This document shows, piece after piece, positions 36,786-45,948 of a DNA stretch of 64,000 bases (positions within the stretch are counted from its first letter, which is position 1; each line of letters opens with the position of its first letter). The DNA is from G963668435 sp963668435 (GTDB lineage: Bacteria > Latescibacterota > Latescibacteria > Latescibacterales > Latescibacteraceae), in contig CAXXSC010000006.1 in NCBI GenBank assembly GCA_963668435.2, positions 682,001 to 746,000 of the forward strand, written 5' to 3'. The notes under the pieces were generated by a model. That model did not search any database and was not told the origin of the DNA. It worked only from the letters and a program-made list of their open reading frames with translations. The position numbers and the translations under genes are program-made.

Positions 36786-36835
36786 CTCGCACCTCTCAGT
36801 AAACAGATTCATAAAACTATAGTAGTAGACATTGC
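36672..36835 (-). repeat. 164-bp identical 5' block, copy in propeller gene 3
   Basis: Identical at every position to 40081-40244. It covers part of the promoter, the leader, the signal peptide and about the first 37 codons. Similarity falls sharply just beyond the coding-side edge. Confidence 0.93.
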
Positions 36836-36847
36836 TAAAAAAGGCAA
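36819..36847 (-). promoter_or_regulatory. Promoter of propeller copy 3
   Basis: On the minus strand, TTGCCT (36847-36842), a 17-bp spacer and TACTAT (36824-36819). The predicted start site is close to 36812, leaving a leader of about 27 nt before the TTG start. Confidence 0.6.
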
Positions 36848-37023
36848 GCTCATTTTCTATTTCGCAGAGATAAACGAAGGCTTTCAGGAGATAACGGAGG
36901 TTTGCGATTGCGGCGCGATCACAACAGAAAGATTGTGCCATATCTGTTTGATATTCCAATGTGATACTGAGTGGTGCACCGAGCCAGGCAATGGTGTTTT
37001 ACGGCAAATCCGAATAATAAATA

Positions 37024-40000
37024 TCACTTCAAAAACATCATCCGCCCATCGGCAGATTTCCCGCCCGCTTTCACGCGATAGAAATAGACTCCGGAGGAAA
37101 CTTTGACACCATCATTATCCCGGCCGTTCCAGAGAATGGCATTCCGTCCGACCGGTTTCAGGGTCGGGGCTAATTCATAGACTTTCTGGCCGAGCATGTT
37201 GTAGATGGAAAGCGTGACCATGTTCATGTTTTCGAGATCGAATTCTATCATCGTGCCCGCATTGAACGGATTGGGGGAGTTGCCGTGAAGAAGGAGCGTG
37301 TTCGGTACTGTCACCGGTTTCGTCTCATCTGTCAGCGATATTTTCCTTAGGCCGTAATAATCCTCCATCCATATCGATCCATCCATATCATTGACCGAAG
37401 CCCCCAGACTCATTGGAATATTCTCAAATCTCTGCCAGTCAACGCCATCATAGACCGCGGAATAGCCATGCCCTATGAGCCACAATCGGCCGTAAACATC
37501 AGTGTGGAAATATGGAGGCCACTCACTGAACCTGCTTTCTTCAAGCGTGAATTCCCATCTCGAACCATCATTCATGGAAACGCCGCCACTGTGAGAAACA
37601 CAAACCGTGTCATCCGAAAGAATACTTATGGAATAATAAAGATTTCCAGAAACGTTGAGTTCGGCACTAAGATCACAATCTTCCGCTGTCGGATCAAACA
37701 GATATACGCCACTTTGGCTGTTTATGAACCAAAGTTTACCCGTTGAATCGGATACGATGTCGAAGGGATAAGTCGGCCTGCTTGTCTTATAATGTGTAAA
37801 GGAAGAGCCGTCGAAACGTGTCATGCCCATATTGGAAATGAACCATTTTGTATTGCTCCTGTCTATGTACACTTCACAATAAGGGATCAATTCCGGTGAA
37901 AGGCCGTTGTCCACAGTATAATATGTGGTGTTGTGTCCATCGTAACTGACAATACCGGACTGCGTTCTTTTCCACAACAGCCCATCATGGTCTATTACAT
38001 ATTCATTTGAAAAGCTGTCAATCTTATGACATTTGAATTGTCCATTTTGAAAACTCCATAAATCTTCAATCGGATACGCCGGAACAAACCACATATTATC
38101 GGAAACCGGATCGGCTAATACTTTCTTGAAAGTTATCAGATTGTTACGATACAATGGTTCCGGATTATTCCAGGCACGGATAGGGTAATGTTGCCACTCC
38201 CCGTCATCGTAGCTGGATATACCGCCTCTTGTTGCAAACCACTTGACGTTTTTTTTGTCTACAGCCATATCATAGACACTTGAATTGACCGGGCCTTTGA
38301 CCGTGTGGAGCGACCATGTTTCGCCATCGAAACGAGCAAGTCCCGAATCAGTTGCGCACCAGATGATATTGTCATCGTCAGCGACAGCTTTTCGGAGCGT
38401 TACATATCGGAAGCGTTCGTTATCTGGAAACGGATGAAATGTCCAGGATATCCCGTCATAACTGTATAATCCAGACTCTTCCTGCGGAAAATCGAATGCT
38501 GCCGTTTCCGTCTGGCTGTAGTTCAGCCGGTCATAGCCTTTTATTGCCCAGAGCATGCCGTTTTTGGCAATTTCCAGTGAAGAAAATGTTGCAGTCCCTC
38601 CTCCGTTCGGGTCTTCAGGACTTTTAAACGTTTCGCCATCATAATGCGCCAGATGTTTTCCATCGTACAGAAACCAGAGACTGCCGTCCGAGGCGACTTC
38701 GATATCATCGATCCGGTTTGAGGGCAGTCCATTTCTGTATGTAATGGTTTTCCAGTTTTCACCGTCAAAACGTGTTAACCCGTAACCTGTCCCTATCCAT
38801 AACGCGCCATCCGGATTCTGATCGATATCCAGAACTGTGCTGGAAAGTAAGTGGTTCTGGATCGTATTTTCATCAATAATGCCATCTTCTACCTTTATGA
38901 TACAATCCGAATGGCAATATAAAACTGTTCCATCAACAGCCTCGTATATATAGTCGGGGCAATTGTTGTATAGTCCTTCATGTATCGAATATGTTTGCCA
39001 GATACCATCTGAAAAACGGCTCACCCCCAGCGTTAATGAATCATCGGTCCTGACCCACACGGAACCGTCTGGACCCGGCCATATACGCTGAATATTGTTT
39101 CCTGCAATACCATCCGATATGTCGTAAGTAATCCAGGAGCCCTCCTTCATCCGGGCGATGCCACCGTCCCAGCCGATCCAGATATCGTCAATGCCGTTGC
39201 CAGCAACGACATTAATCTTTTGAGTTGGAACGGAGTCGTCATAACGGGTATACCAGACAAACTCCCCCTTTTCGTACACTGTAATACCTTTGTTATCAGT
39301 TTTAGAACAAAACCAGACGCGGTTATTACTGTCCACAGCCATGCTTGTAACGTTGTTGTCCATTAATTCATTCGTATCGGTAAATGATTCCCAAAACTGG
39401 CCGTTGAAACGTGATACACCATTAATCGTAGCTACCCATATATTACCGGAATGATCGGCTACTATATCGTTGACATTATCATCGACGAGCCCATCACTGC
39501 TGGTAACGATCTTGACAACGCCATTTTCGAGCCGAACGAGCCCTTTTCTCGTACCAGCCCAAATGATTCCATTATCATAGCAAATACAGGAGACGGTTTC
39601 GATCGGAAGGCCGTCCTCTACGGTAAAGCGGTATTCATGGTCGCCGATGAGACCGACAATCCCGGTTTTTGTCCCGAACCATAAACCACCATTATCATCT
39701 ATAGCGATGTCTCTGACATTTATAATGCCATTGTTCGCCGAAAACACTGTAGAGTCCGCCCCGTCCCAAGTGTACAGTCCCGAAGATCCGGTACCTCCCC
39801 AGAAATCCCCGGACAGGTCTGTAAAAAGACCATGATGAAGTTCTGAGAAAATGCCCGTGCGATGTTGTGTCCATTCCTGACCATCAAATAAATAAACCAA
39901 ATGTGACCCGATATTCACCGCCATGATCTGCTCATGAGAATTGGCGGTTATATACGCAATATCAGGCCATCTGCCTGCGTCCGCACCCGATACTACACTC

Positions 40001-40194
40001 ATATTTTCGTAGGAGAGACTTGTACGATCCCAAGCCACAATACCGCAATCTGTTGCGCACAGCACCTTATGGCCCGAGATGCAGAGATCATTGATCGTAT
40101 TGCCGAAATCGAATGTCTCGACACTGATCAGGGGCTCGTCAGCCGCTGCCGGAAGCATAAACAGGAAGGATATGATAAGAGTCAGAAATGTCAA
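37024..40194 (-). CDS. Exported beta-propeller protein with FlgD-Ig C-terminus (array copy 4)
   Basis: About 1,056 residues with signal peptide, Reg_prop repeats (LWFGTKTGIVGL, IWAGTRKGLVRLENG, WFATRGGISSYDDGEW) and a C-terminal NSPNPFNAGTMIEFDL ... NMLGQKVYELAP ... SSGVYFYRVKAGG domain. As in copy 3, I prefer the TTG at 40194 (AGAGGT at 40205-40200) to the ATG at 40221. It is the first gene of the tandem array and lies 123 bp downstream of the GT4 gene, with its own promoter in the gap. The 5' end is identical to copy 3 while most of the propeller region differs. Function is unknown; recognition of a surface glycan or protein is a guess. Confidence 0.85.
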   Translation of the reverse strand: MTFLTLIISFLFMLPAAADEPLISVETFDFGNTINDLCISGHKVLCATDCGIVAWDRTSLSYENMSVVSGADAGRWPDIAYITANSHEQIMAVNIGSHLVYLFDGQEWTQHRTGIFSELHHGLFTDLSGDFWGGTGSSGLYTWDGADSTVFSANNGIINVRDIAIDDNGGLWFGTKTGIVGLIGDHEYRFTVEDGLPIETVSCICYDNGIIWAGTRKGLVRLENGVVKIVTSSDGLVDDNVNDIVADHSGNIWVATINGVSRFNGQFWESFTDTNELMDNNVTSMAVDSNNRVWFCSKTDNKGITVYEKGEFVWYTRYDDSVPTQKINVVAGNGIDDIWIGWDGGIARMKEGSWITYDISDGIAGNNIQRIWPGPDGSVWVRTDDSLTLGVSRFSDGIWQTYSIHEGLYNNCPDYIYEAVDGTVLYCHSDCIIKVEDGIIDENTIQNHLLSSTVLDIDQNPDGALWIGTGYGLTRFDGENWKTITYRNGLPSNRIDDIEVASDGSLWFLYDGKHLAHYDGETFKSPEDPNGGGTATFSSLEIAKNGMLWAIKGYDRLNYSQTETAAFDFPQEESGLYSYDGISWTFHPFPDNERFRYVTLRKAVADDDNIIWCATDSGLARFDGETWSLHTVKGPVNSSVYDMAVDKKNVKWFATRGGISSYDDGEWQHYPIRAWNNPEPLYRNNLITFKKVLADPVSDNMWFVPAYPIEDLWSFQNGQFKCHKIDSFSNEYVIDHDGLLWKRTQSGIVSYDGHNTTYYTVDNGLSPELIPYCEVYIDRSNTKWFISNMGMTRFDGSSFTHYKTSRPTYPFDIVSDSTGKLWFINSQSGVYLFDPTAEDCDLSAELNVSGNLYYSISILSDDTVCVSHSGGVSMNDGSRWEFTLEESRFSEWPPYFHTDVYGRLWLIGHGYSAVYDGVDWQRFENIPMSLGASVNDMDGSIWMEDYYGLRKISLTDETKPVTVPNTLLLHGNSPNPFNAGTMIEFDLENMNMVTLSIYNMLGQKVYELAPTLKPVGRNAILWNGRDNDGVKVSSGVYFYRVKAGGKSADGRMMFLK

Positions 40195-40244
40195 CTCGCA
40201 CCTCTCAGTAAACAGATTCATAAAACTATAGTAGTAGACATTGC
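40081..40244 (-). repeat. 164-bp identical 5' block, copy in propeller gene 4
   Basis: Perfect match to 36672-36835. After a short differing stretch the match resumes upstream for about 22 bp, including the -35 element. Confidence 0.93.
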
Positions 40245-40256
40245 CCCAAAAGGCAA
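40228..40256 (-). promoter_or_regulatory. Promoter of propeller copy 4
   Basis: On the minus strand, TTGCCT (40256-40251), a 17-bp spacer and TACTAT (40233-40228), conserved with the promoters at 36819 and 33409. Confidence 0.6.
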
Positions 40257-40317
40257 GCTCATTTTCTATTTCGTTACTATAATCATCTGCTATGTAGAGA
40301 GGGGACGGTGAATTATA

Positions 40318-41430
40318 TCAGCGCTTTGCAGTCATGCTGTCGACTAGGGCCATGGTCTCTTCCGCGGCACGTTCCCAGGTGAACGTTTTCGCCCAATCGA
40401 GTGCGTTGTGGGAAAGGGAGTTTCGAAGTACGTTTTCGGAGAGAATTTTCACAAGGCAATCCGCCAGCGCGGAGGAGTCGCCGTAGGGGAAAAGCAGGCC
40501 AGTATCGCCGTCCTTCACCGAATCCCTGAGACCGTCGGCATCGCTGGCCACTGCTGGTGTTCCGCAGGCTCCGGCCTCGATATTGGTCAGGCCCCAGCCC
40601 TCTTTCGGAGAGGGATTCACGATGACATGGCTTCGCCGCATCCAGTCGACTTTCTCGGCCTCGTCGACAAAGCCGGTGAAAATCACATGATCGGCCAGAC
40701 CCATGCGCATGGTGAGGCTCATCAGGTCCTCCTGGTAGTCGCCGGAGCCGACAATGACAAGGCGAGCATCGGGAACCGATTCCAGTACCTCCGGCATTGC
40801 TTTCAAGATGACATCGACACTCTTGTATTTCCTGATGCGGCCGACATACAGGATTGTTAGCTCGTCGAATTTCCCGGCGGCGGGATCGGCGGAATACAGA
40901 TCGTGGTCCATACCACAGTACACGACATGGATGCGGTCACGGCTGATGCCGCGACCTTCGAGATCGCGGGCTGTGCTCTCGGATATCACCTCAAAGACAG
41001 CGTTGCGGTAGACTGCCGAGAGAGGCTTTTCCATGCAATAGACATATGAGGCGAGAAGGGGATTGGTCTCGCGGAACACCGCCGAACCGAACAGATGCGG
41101 TATCACCGCCAGCACCGGCACATTGACATAGAGCGGTGTGAAAAGCGGCACCTTGTTGATATCGTCCACCACGAGATCGTAGGGCGCCTCCTTCAAAAGA
41201 CGTTTGATCACGAACGGCGCGGTGAAATTGAATGTCTCGCGGCTGCCGCTCCTGATAATGCGGATTCCTTCGTATTCGTCCTCGGCGGCGGCACCTGGAA
41301 AACCCGAGGACACCAGTATGACCTCATCACCGCGCGCGGCGAAACGGCGGAATATCTCGGTGAGATGTACCTCGGCGCCGCCAGCCATGGGATTGGCCAT
41401 ATCCATCCAGTTTACGAGCAGAATACGCAT
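40318..41430 (-). CDS. GT4-family glycosyltransferase
   Basis: A 370-residue GT-B glycosyltransferase. The N-terminal domain opens with ILLVNWMDMANPMAGGAEVHL, a glycine-rich loop that contacts the acceptor. The C-terminal nucleotide-sugar domain has ILYVGRIRKYKSVD, LVIVGSGDY, VIFTGFVDE and the E-x7-E element PSPKEGWGLTNIEAGACG. It is cytosolic or membrane-associated. It follows the flippase-like gene by about 61 bp and is the last gene of a four-gene minus-strand run with a DUF2723 membrane protein, pointing to synthesis of a surface glycan or protein glycosylation. Donor and acceptor are unknown. Confidence 0.9.
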   Translation of the reverse strand: MRILLVNWMDMANPMAGGAEVHLTEIFRRFAARGDEVILVSSGFPGAAAEDEYEGIRIIRSGSRETFNFTAPFVIKRLLKEAPYDLVVDDINKVPLFTPLYVNVPVLAVIPHLFGSAVFRETNPLLASYVYCMEKPLSAVYRNAVFEVISESTARDLEGRGISRDRIHVVYCGMDHDLYSADPAAGKFDELTILYVGRIRKYKSVDVILKAMPEVLESVPDARLVIVGSGDYQEDLMSLTMRMGLADHVIFTGFVDEAEKVDWMRRSHVIVNPSPKEGWGLTNIEAGACGTPAVASDADGLRDSVKDGDTGLLFPYGDSSALADCLVKILSENVLRNSLSHNALDWAKTFTWERAAEETMALVDSMTAKR

Positions 41431-41491
41431 GGTTTTTCCATATTTAATAGAAAGAATTCCCCGGAACTCACTTCGGGGTAGTTTATTATAA

Positions 41492-42421
41492 TCACTTTTT
41501 CAATGCGAAAGCGAGCGCGCCCGGCAGTGATCCCGCAAAGCCTGCCACGGTGGCAAGCAGGGAATAGGCCACAACCGTGGGCTGGGCCACTCCGATTGTC
41601 GCGAACAGGGTAACACCGACACTTTCGCGGACACCGATCCCACCGACCGAAATCGGCAGGCTGGCAATGATCTCCATGATCGGCACGAACATGGCAAAAT
41701 ATACAAAACCGACCTCGATCCCGACAGCCCGTCCCGCGAGATAATGGACACCGATCCTCATGAGCTGTATCATTATTGAGGTCGTCATTACCGCCGCAAG
41801 TGTTGCCGGGGAACGGGTCAGATCATGCATCTCACCATACACCGCGGCGACTTTTTCACGGACCGCGGCGGGAGTGATCGGAGAAAACAGCCCACCCAGC
41901 ATCTTGCCCACAGATGGCAGCGCAAATACCGCGACAAAAGCTGCGAGTGTAAAAAACAGCAGCAGTGCCACAGGCAGCACGCTGTTCGCGGGGCCGTCCG
42001 GCATGAGCAGGAAAGCCGCGAGGCTGAACAGGACAAGCATTAAAAGCCCGATCACGCGGTCGGCAAGGGTCGAGGAGAAAGCCTGTGTCGTCCTGCCGGA
42101 GGCCGCCGATGCCTGATAGATTCTGATGACATCACCACCGACAAATCCCGGCAGGATGTAGTTGAAAAACAGGCCGGTAAAATAACGTGCCGCTGTTCCG
42201 AAAGCACCCTGACGTATCCCGTGGAACGCGAGGAGAATACCCCATTGGGCAGCGCCGAGAATGCCGCTCGTGATAAAAACGGCCACCGCAAGCAAAAGGA
42301 AAAGCGGATCGGCGGAGCGCATGTTTTCAGCTATACTCGAAACGCCGAAACGCTGTGCCATGAAAGCGAGCAGGGCAATCGACACCGCCGCTCTGAAAAG
42401 TCGTGATCGGAATACTTTCAG
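41492..42421 (-). CDS. Flippase-like / lysylphosphatidylglycerol synthase TM-region family protein
   Basis: An inner-membrane protein of about 309 residues with eight or so hydrophobic helices. The signature SLPISVGGIGVRESVGV near the C-terminus, plus FFNYILPGFVGGDVIRIY, marks the UPF0104/LPG-synthase TM family often found with glycosyltransferases. The first ordinary start codon in frame is a GTG at 42385, which would cut into the first helix and has no ribosome-binding site. A CTG at 42421 lies seven bases after GGAGG and gives the expected basic start (KVFRSRLFRAAVS), so I use it. CTG initiation is rare, so a mutated ATG or a base error is possible. Confidence 0.82.
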   Translation of the reverse strand: MKVFRSRLFRAAVSIALLAFMAQRFGVSSIAENMRSADPLFLLLAVAVFITSGILGAAQWGILLAFHGIRQGAFGTAARYFTGLFFNYILPGFVGGDVIRIYQASAASGRTTQAFSSTLADRVIGLLMLVLFSLAAFLLMPDGPANSVLPVALLLFFTLAAFVAVFALPSVGKMLGGLFSPITPAAVREKVAAVYGEMHDLTRSPATLAAVMTTSIMIQLMRIGVHYLAGRAVGIEVGFVYFAMFVPIMEIIASLPISVGGIGVRESVGVTLFATIGVAQPTVVAYSLLATVAGFAGSLPGALAFALKK

Positions 42422-42439
42422 CTCGCCCCTCCTGCCTGC

Positions 42440-43267
42440 CTATTCTCGTGTATCCCGAACGAACCTGCCGATGAGCGAGCGGTCGAAACGGAGAACACGC
42501 ACTTTGCCCTGCCATGATTTGCCGTCTTCATTTTTTGAATGATGCCCCTGGAGAAAACGGCTGTCACCGATACCGGCGATACCGATGCTTCCCTTGGTAT
42601 CGAGCTGTGCCGTGAGATTGAACGCGCCGTCAGTTACCAGAATCGCCGCATTATCCGGATAGCCGTAACAGCCGAACCAGAACTGTCCCTCGGCATAACA
42701 GGCGGTCTGGATGCCTTTACGGGTCTGGCCGCTGGCGATTACATGGCGTTTCACGAAGCGAAGATCGGTATCGTACTCATAGACGTAATTTTCATCATAG
42801 TTCTCCGGCAGGCCGCCTACAACAATGAAACGCTCGCCATCGAACGCCATGCCGCCCGCACCGTGCACAACCTCCTGTGCCTCGTGTTTTTCCAGGAGGG
42901 AGAGATCGCCGGCGTCATAGACATATATCCAGGAATCAGCCTCGCCCGGTTCCTGATTGAACTTACCGAGGTTTACTGCCACGTAGAGACGACCGTCATG
43001 AACCACAAGATCTCCCTGGTGACGCGGCGCCTCCACCGACGCAAGCAGCTTCCCGTTCATGTCGGTCTTGACAAGGGCGACAGTGAACGACCAGTAAATA
43101 TGCTCGCCGTCGCAGTCAAGACCCTGAAGGTGGCCGCCGTAACTACCCTCACAGACAATATCCTCCGCATGAGCAACTACTAAAGGCATGGAAACAGCCA
43201 GCAGCACAAAAAAGGACAACAGGAACACACGTCTATACGGCGTCATTACGTTTCTTCGGTCGCTCAT
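42440..43267 (-). CDS. Secreted protein of unknown function, propeller-like
   Basis: A 275-residue exported protein not assigned to a family. After a signal peptide (FLLSFFVLLAVSMPLVVAHA) it shows repeated beta-type segments of about 45 residues (GLDCDGEHIYWSFT, DLVVHDGRLYVAVNLG, GMAFDGERFIVVGGLP, ACYAEGQFWFGCYG), suggesting a five- to six-bladed propeller. The ATG overlaps the stop of the upstream DUF2723 gene by four bases (ATGA), so the two are translationally coupled. It ends 18 bp before the flippase-like gene. No catalytic motif can be seen. Confidence 0.72.
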   Translation of the reverse strand: MSDRRNVMTPYRRVFLLSFFVLLAVSMPLVVAHAEDIVCEGSYGGHLQGLDCDGEHIYWSFTVALVKTDMNGKLLASVEAPRHQGDLVVHDGRLYVAVNLGKFNQEPGEADSWIYVYDAGDLSLLEKHEAQEVVHGAGGMAFDGERFIVVGGLPENYDENYVYEYDTDLRFVKRHVIASGQTRKGIQTACYAEGQFWFGCYGYPDNAAILVTDGAFNLTAQLDTKGSIGIAGIGDSRFLQGHHSKNEDGKSWQGKVRVLRFDRSLIGRFVRDTRE

Positions 43268-45948
43268 TTCTCCATTTCCTCCATTTTTCCGAGGATGATC
43301 TGTTTATAGGTCAGGGCCTCGCGGTCAACGGGATTTTTTTCGAGAATACGGTCAATGATATCGAGACATTCCTGGTATTTCCCGGCGCCGAACAACGCGC
43401 CCGAATAACCTTTCCAGGCGATCGATTGATTGGGATAACGTTTTGTGAGCTCAAGGAAGACCGCCGCCGCGTCATTGTAGAATTCGTATGATATGAATGT
43501 CATTGCGGTCGAAAGCGCTGTGTTGAAAGAATCGTAATTGATTCCGGCTATCTCTTCCTGCATGTAACTGTCCGCTTTTTCAGGAATGCCGCCCTCGCGA
43601 AGGATGGCGAAGAGGGCCACGCGGTGATCAATATCGGGCCTGTGTTTTTTCAGCGCCGTTTCGGCGGTTTCGATCGCTTTATCATGTTCCTCGGCAACAA
43701 GGTACTGCTTGACCAGCTCGCCATACCCTACGAAATAGTTTAGAAGAAGCCGTCTGGTCTCCGGTGATTTGTAGACAGCGGGATCATCGACAGCGCTGAA
43801 ACGGTAACGCTCATTGATGTTCTTTTCCAGTGCCTCGCGCGCAACGGCATGACCCAAACCCTCGACCCGTTCATTGGTCAGGCGGAAAACCATGCCCTCC
43901 ATCTGAAGATAGGGCTCGAGACCGATCAACGCCTCGGGGGCGATAGTCACCGCGAAATAAATCGGGCGCGACCAGTTGATTTCCTTGATGATATAGGCGG
44001 TCATCCATGCGGAAGCGCTCAGGTAAGCCGCCTTGCTGCCGTCCTGAAGCTGATAGCTGTAGCTCGGGGGAAGGTCCCAGCTGATACCGGCCATGGTGAC
44101 AGTCTGGCCCTCCGCTTTCCACCGGAGATTCCTTTCAGCCACCTGAGACTGGCCGTAGACCAGTTCCATGAGGTCCTTGTCGGAAAGCGACAGGGGCAGT
44201 TTCACACCCTGGTCCCTGAGCTGCGCGGCATACCAGGGGCCGTTGAGCAGGCTGACATTCACCACCCTGATATCCTTGCGGAAACCGAGCACCTCCTGAG
44301 CATACCAGACCGGATAGGTGTCGTTGTCGCCGTGGGTGAACAGGACAGCGTCCTTCTCGCAGGAGGCGAGGATATTCATGCCGTACTCCAGCGGAATGAG
44401 ATCACCGGAACGGTCATGTGACTGATACTGCGTGTAGTCCCTGTTGATATGACGTGACAGGATAGCGGCGGGCGCCATTGTCGAAAGCAGGATAGCCGCG
44501 GCGACCGACACGGGCATGACCAATGCCACCTTGCCGCGTTTTGTCAGCTGGTCGCTGATCCAGAGAAACATGCCCCAGATGCCGAATGCGAGCCAGACAT
44601 GGACAATCAGGAATGAGCCGAGGAAAAAGTAATCGCGCTCCCTGACCTCGGGATTCGCCATGTTAAGATAGAGCACAAGCCCAACCGAGGTGGCAAGGAA
44701 ATAGGCAATTACTGCGAGAAAACGACGCCGGTCTTTTATCGCGTGAACCGCCACGCCAAGAAGCAAAAGCAGCCAGAGCAGCAGCGACAGAGGCACCTTG
44801 CGCTGTATATCGACAGTCTGGTTGGGGAGTTCCGCCGACCTGTCATTTCTGAATGTCAGCGAGGGTGTCGGCCCCCAGACCGGGAACTGCTGAAAGAGAT
44901 AGCGGGCGTACATGTAGCCGAACTGATAGGAAGGCGGCGCTTTTCTTGTGAACATGCCGGTGTACATATTTTCCGGAAGGTATTGCTTACGTTCGAGATA
45001 ATCCTTGAAACGGGCCCAGTTGTCGGGAGCGCCCTCGTTGATCGACGGTTGTTTCGCGGCACGGACAGGGATGGTCGGATAGACCGAATAGCCCACGAAA
45101 AAGAGGGCGAAACAGGTCATGACGGCGGCAAGGACGATTTTCCACTGATCTGCCGCTTTGCGGTACATGCGGTGCATGAGAAACGGTCCGGCGGCAGCGG
45201 TGAGCCCCATCAGGATATACAGCACCGGTTTTCCGCCGAGCGTTCTCAACAGGCCCAGCAGCACGAGCATGGCGAACATGCCTGTCCAGAGACGGATATC
45301 CCTGAACGCCTTTGGTTTTGCAAAAAACACGATGAGGGCGATTGCGGGCACCATGAGCAAAACATACAGGTGTACGCCGATACCGAGCCCGATGAGATAG
45401 GCCGCAAGGAACATATAGCGGATTGCCGCGGGATCATTTTTCCGCTCCTCCCACTTCAATGTCAGCCAGAGCGCGAGCATGGAGAGGAAAATACTCGGCA
45501 TATAGGTCTCGGTCTCGATGGCGTTCTCCCAGAACTGGTGGGAGAATGCTGCCATGAGCGAGGCAAGCGCGGCGGCGAAAAGAAGCGGCCAGCGTTCGCG
45601 CAGTTCACGTTTCCTTTCGCTGCTACGCTCGATCAGCCTGACAATGACCGAAAAAAGCAGAAGGATTGTCAACGCGCCGGTAATAACGCTGATCAGATTG
45701 ATCCTGTAGGCAATATGCGCGAGACCGTCGCCACGAAAATCGTAGAACGGTATGATGGACATGACCCGTCCGACCAGCGAGAGCAGCGGCGCTCCGGGTG
45801 GATGCGGGATACCCATTGTCACCGCGCAGGTGATGAACTCGCCGGTATCCCAGAACGAGATCGTGGGCGCGACAGTAAGCATGTACACGATAAAAACCAC
45901 GGCGAACAGCGCCGCGGCGATAATTGTATCGGCAGATTTTCGTATCAA
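43264..45948 (-). CDS. DUF2723 membrane protein (GT-C-like, TMEM260 type)
   Basis: A large inner-membrane protein of about 894 residues. The N-terminal half has some ten or more helices, and the first periplasmic loop has FWDTGEFITCA followed by GIPHPPGAPL, the conserved acidic loop of DUF2723 proteins that places them among GT-C glycosyltransferases such as protein O-mannosyltransferases. The C-terminal part is soluble and TPR-like (AIETAETALKKH, SIAWKGYSGALFGAGKYQECLDII). I choose a TTG start at 45948, which follows AGGAG and gives IRKSADTIIAAALF; the frame extends to 46038 without a ribosome-binding site. It heads the operon that ends with the GT4 gene. Confidence 0.83.
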   Translation of the reverse strand: MIRKSADTIIAAALFAVVFIVYMLTVAPTISFWDTGEFITCAVTMGIPHPPGAPLLSLVGRVMSIIPFYDFRGDGLAHIAYRINLISVITGALTILLLFSVIVRLIERSSERKRELRERWPLLFAAALASLMAAFSHQFWENAIETETYMPSIFLSMLALWLTLKWEERKNDPAAIRYMFLAAYLIGLGIGVHLYVLLMVPAIALIVFFAKPKAFRDIRLWTGMFAMLVLLGLLRTLGGKPVLYILMGLTAAAGPFLMHRMYRKAADQWKIVLAAVMTCFALFFVGYSVYPTIPVRAAKQPSINEGAPDNWARFKDYLERKQYLPENMYTGMFTRKAPPSYQFGYMYARYLFQQFPVWGPTPSLTFRNDRSAELPNQTVDIQRKVPLSLLLWLLLLLGVAVHAIKDRRRFLAVIAYFLATSVGLVLYLNMANPEVRERDYFFLGSFLIVHVWLAFGIWGMFLWISDQLTKRGKVALVMPVSVAAAILLSTMAPAAILSRHINRDYTQYQSHDRSGDLIPLEYGMNILASCEKDAVLFTHGDNDTYPVWYAQEVLGFRKDIRVVNVSLLNGPWYAAQLRDQGVKLPLSLSDKDLMELVYGQSQVAERNLRWKAEGQTVTMAGISWDLPPSYSYQLQDGSKAAYLSASAWMTAYIIKEINWSRPIYFAVTIAPEALIGLEPYLQMEGMVFRLTNERVEGLGHAVAREALEKNINERYRFSAVDDPAVYKSPETRRLLLNYFVGYGELVKQYLVAEEHDKAIETAETALKKHRPDIDHRVALFAILREGGIPEKADSYMQEEIAGINYDSFNTALSTAMTFISYEFYNDAAAVFLELTKRYPNQSIAWKGYSGALFGAGKYQECLDIIDRILEKNPVDREALTYKQIILGKMEEMEK

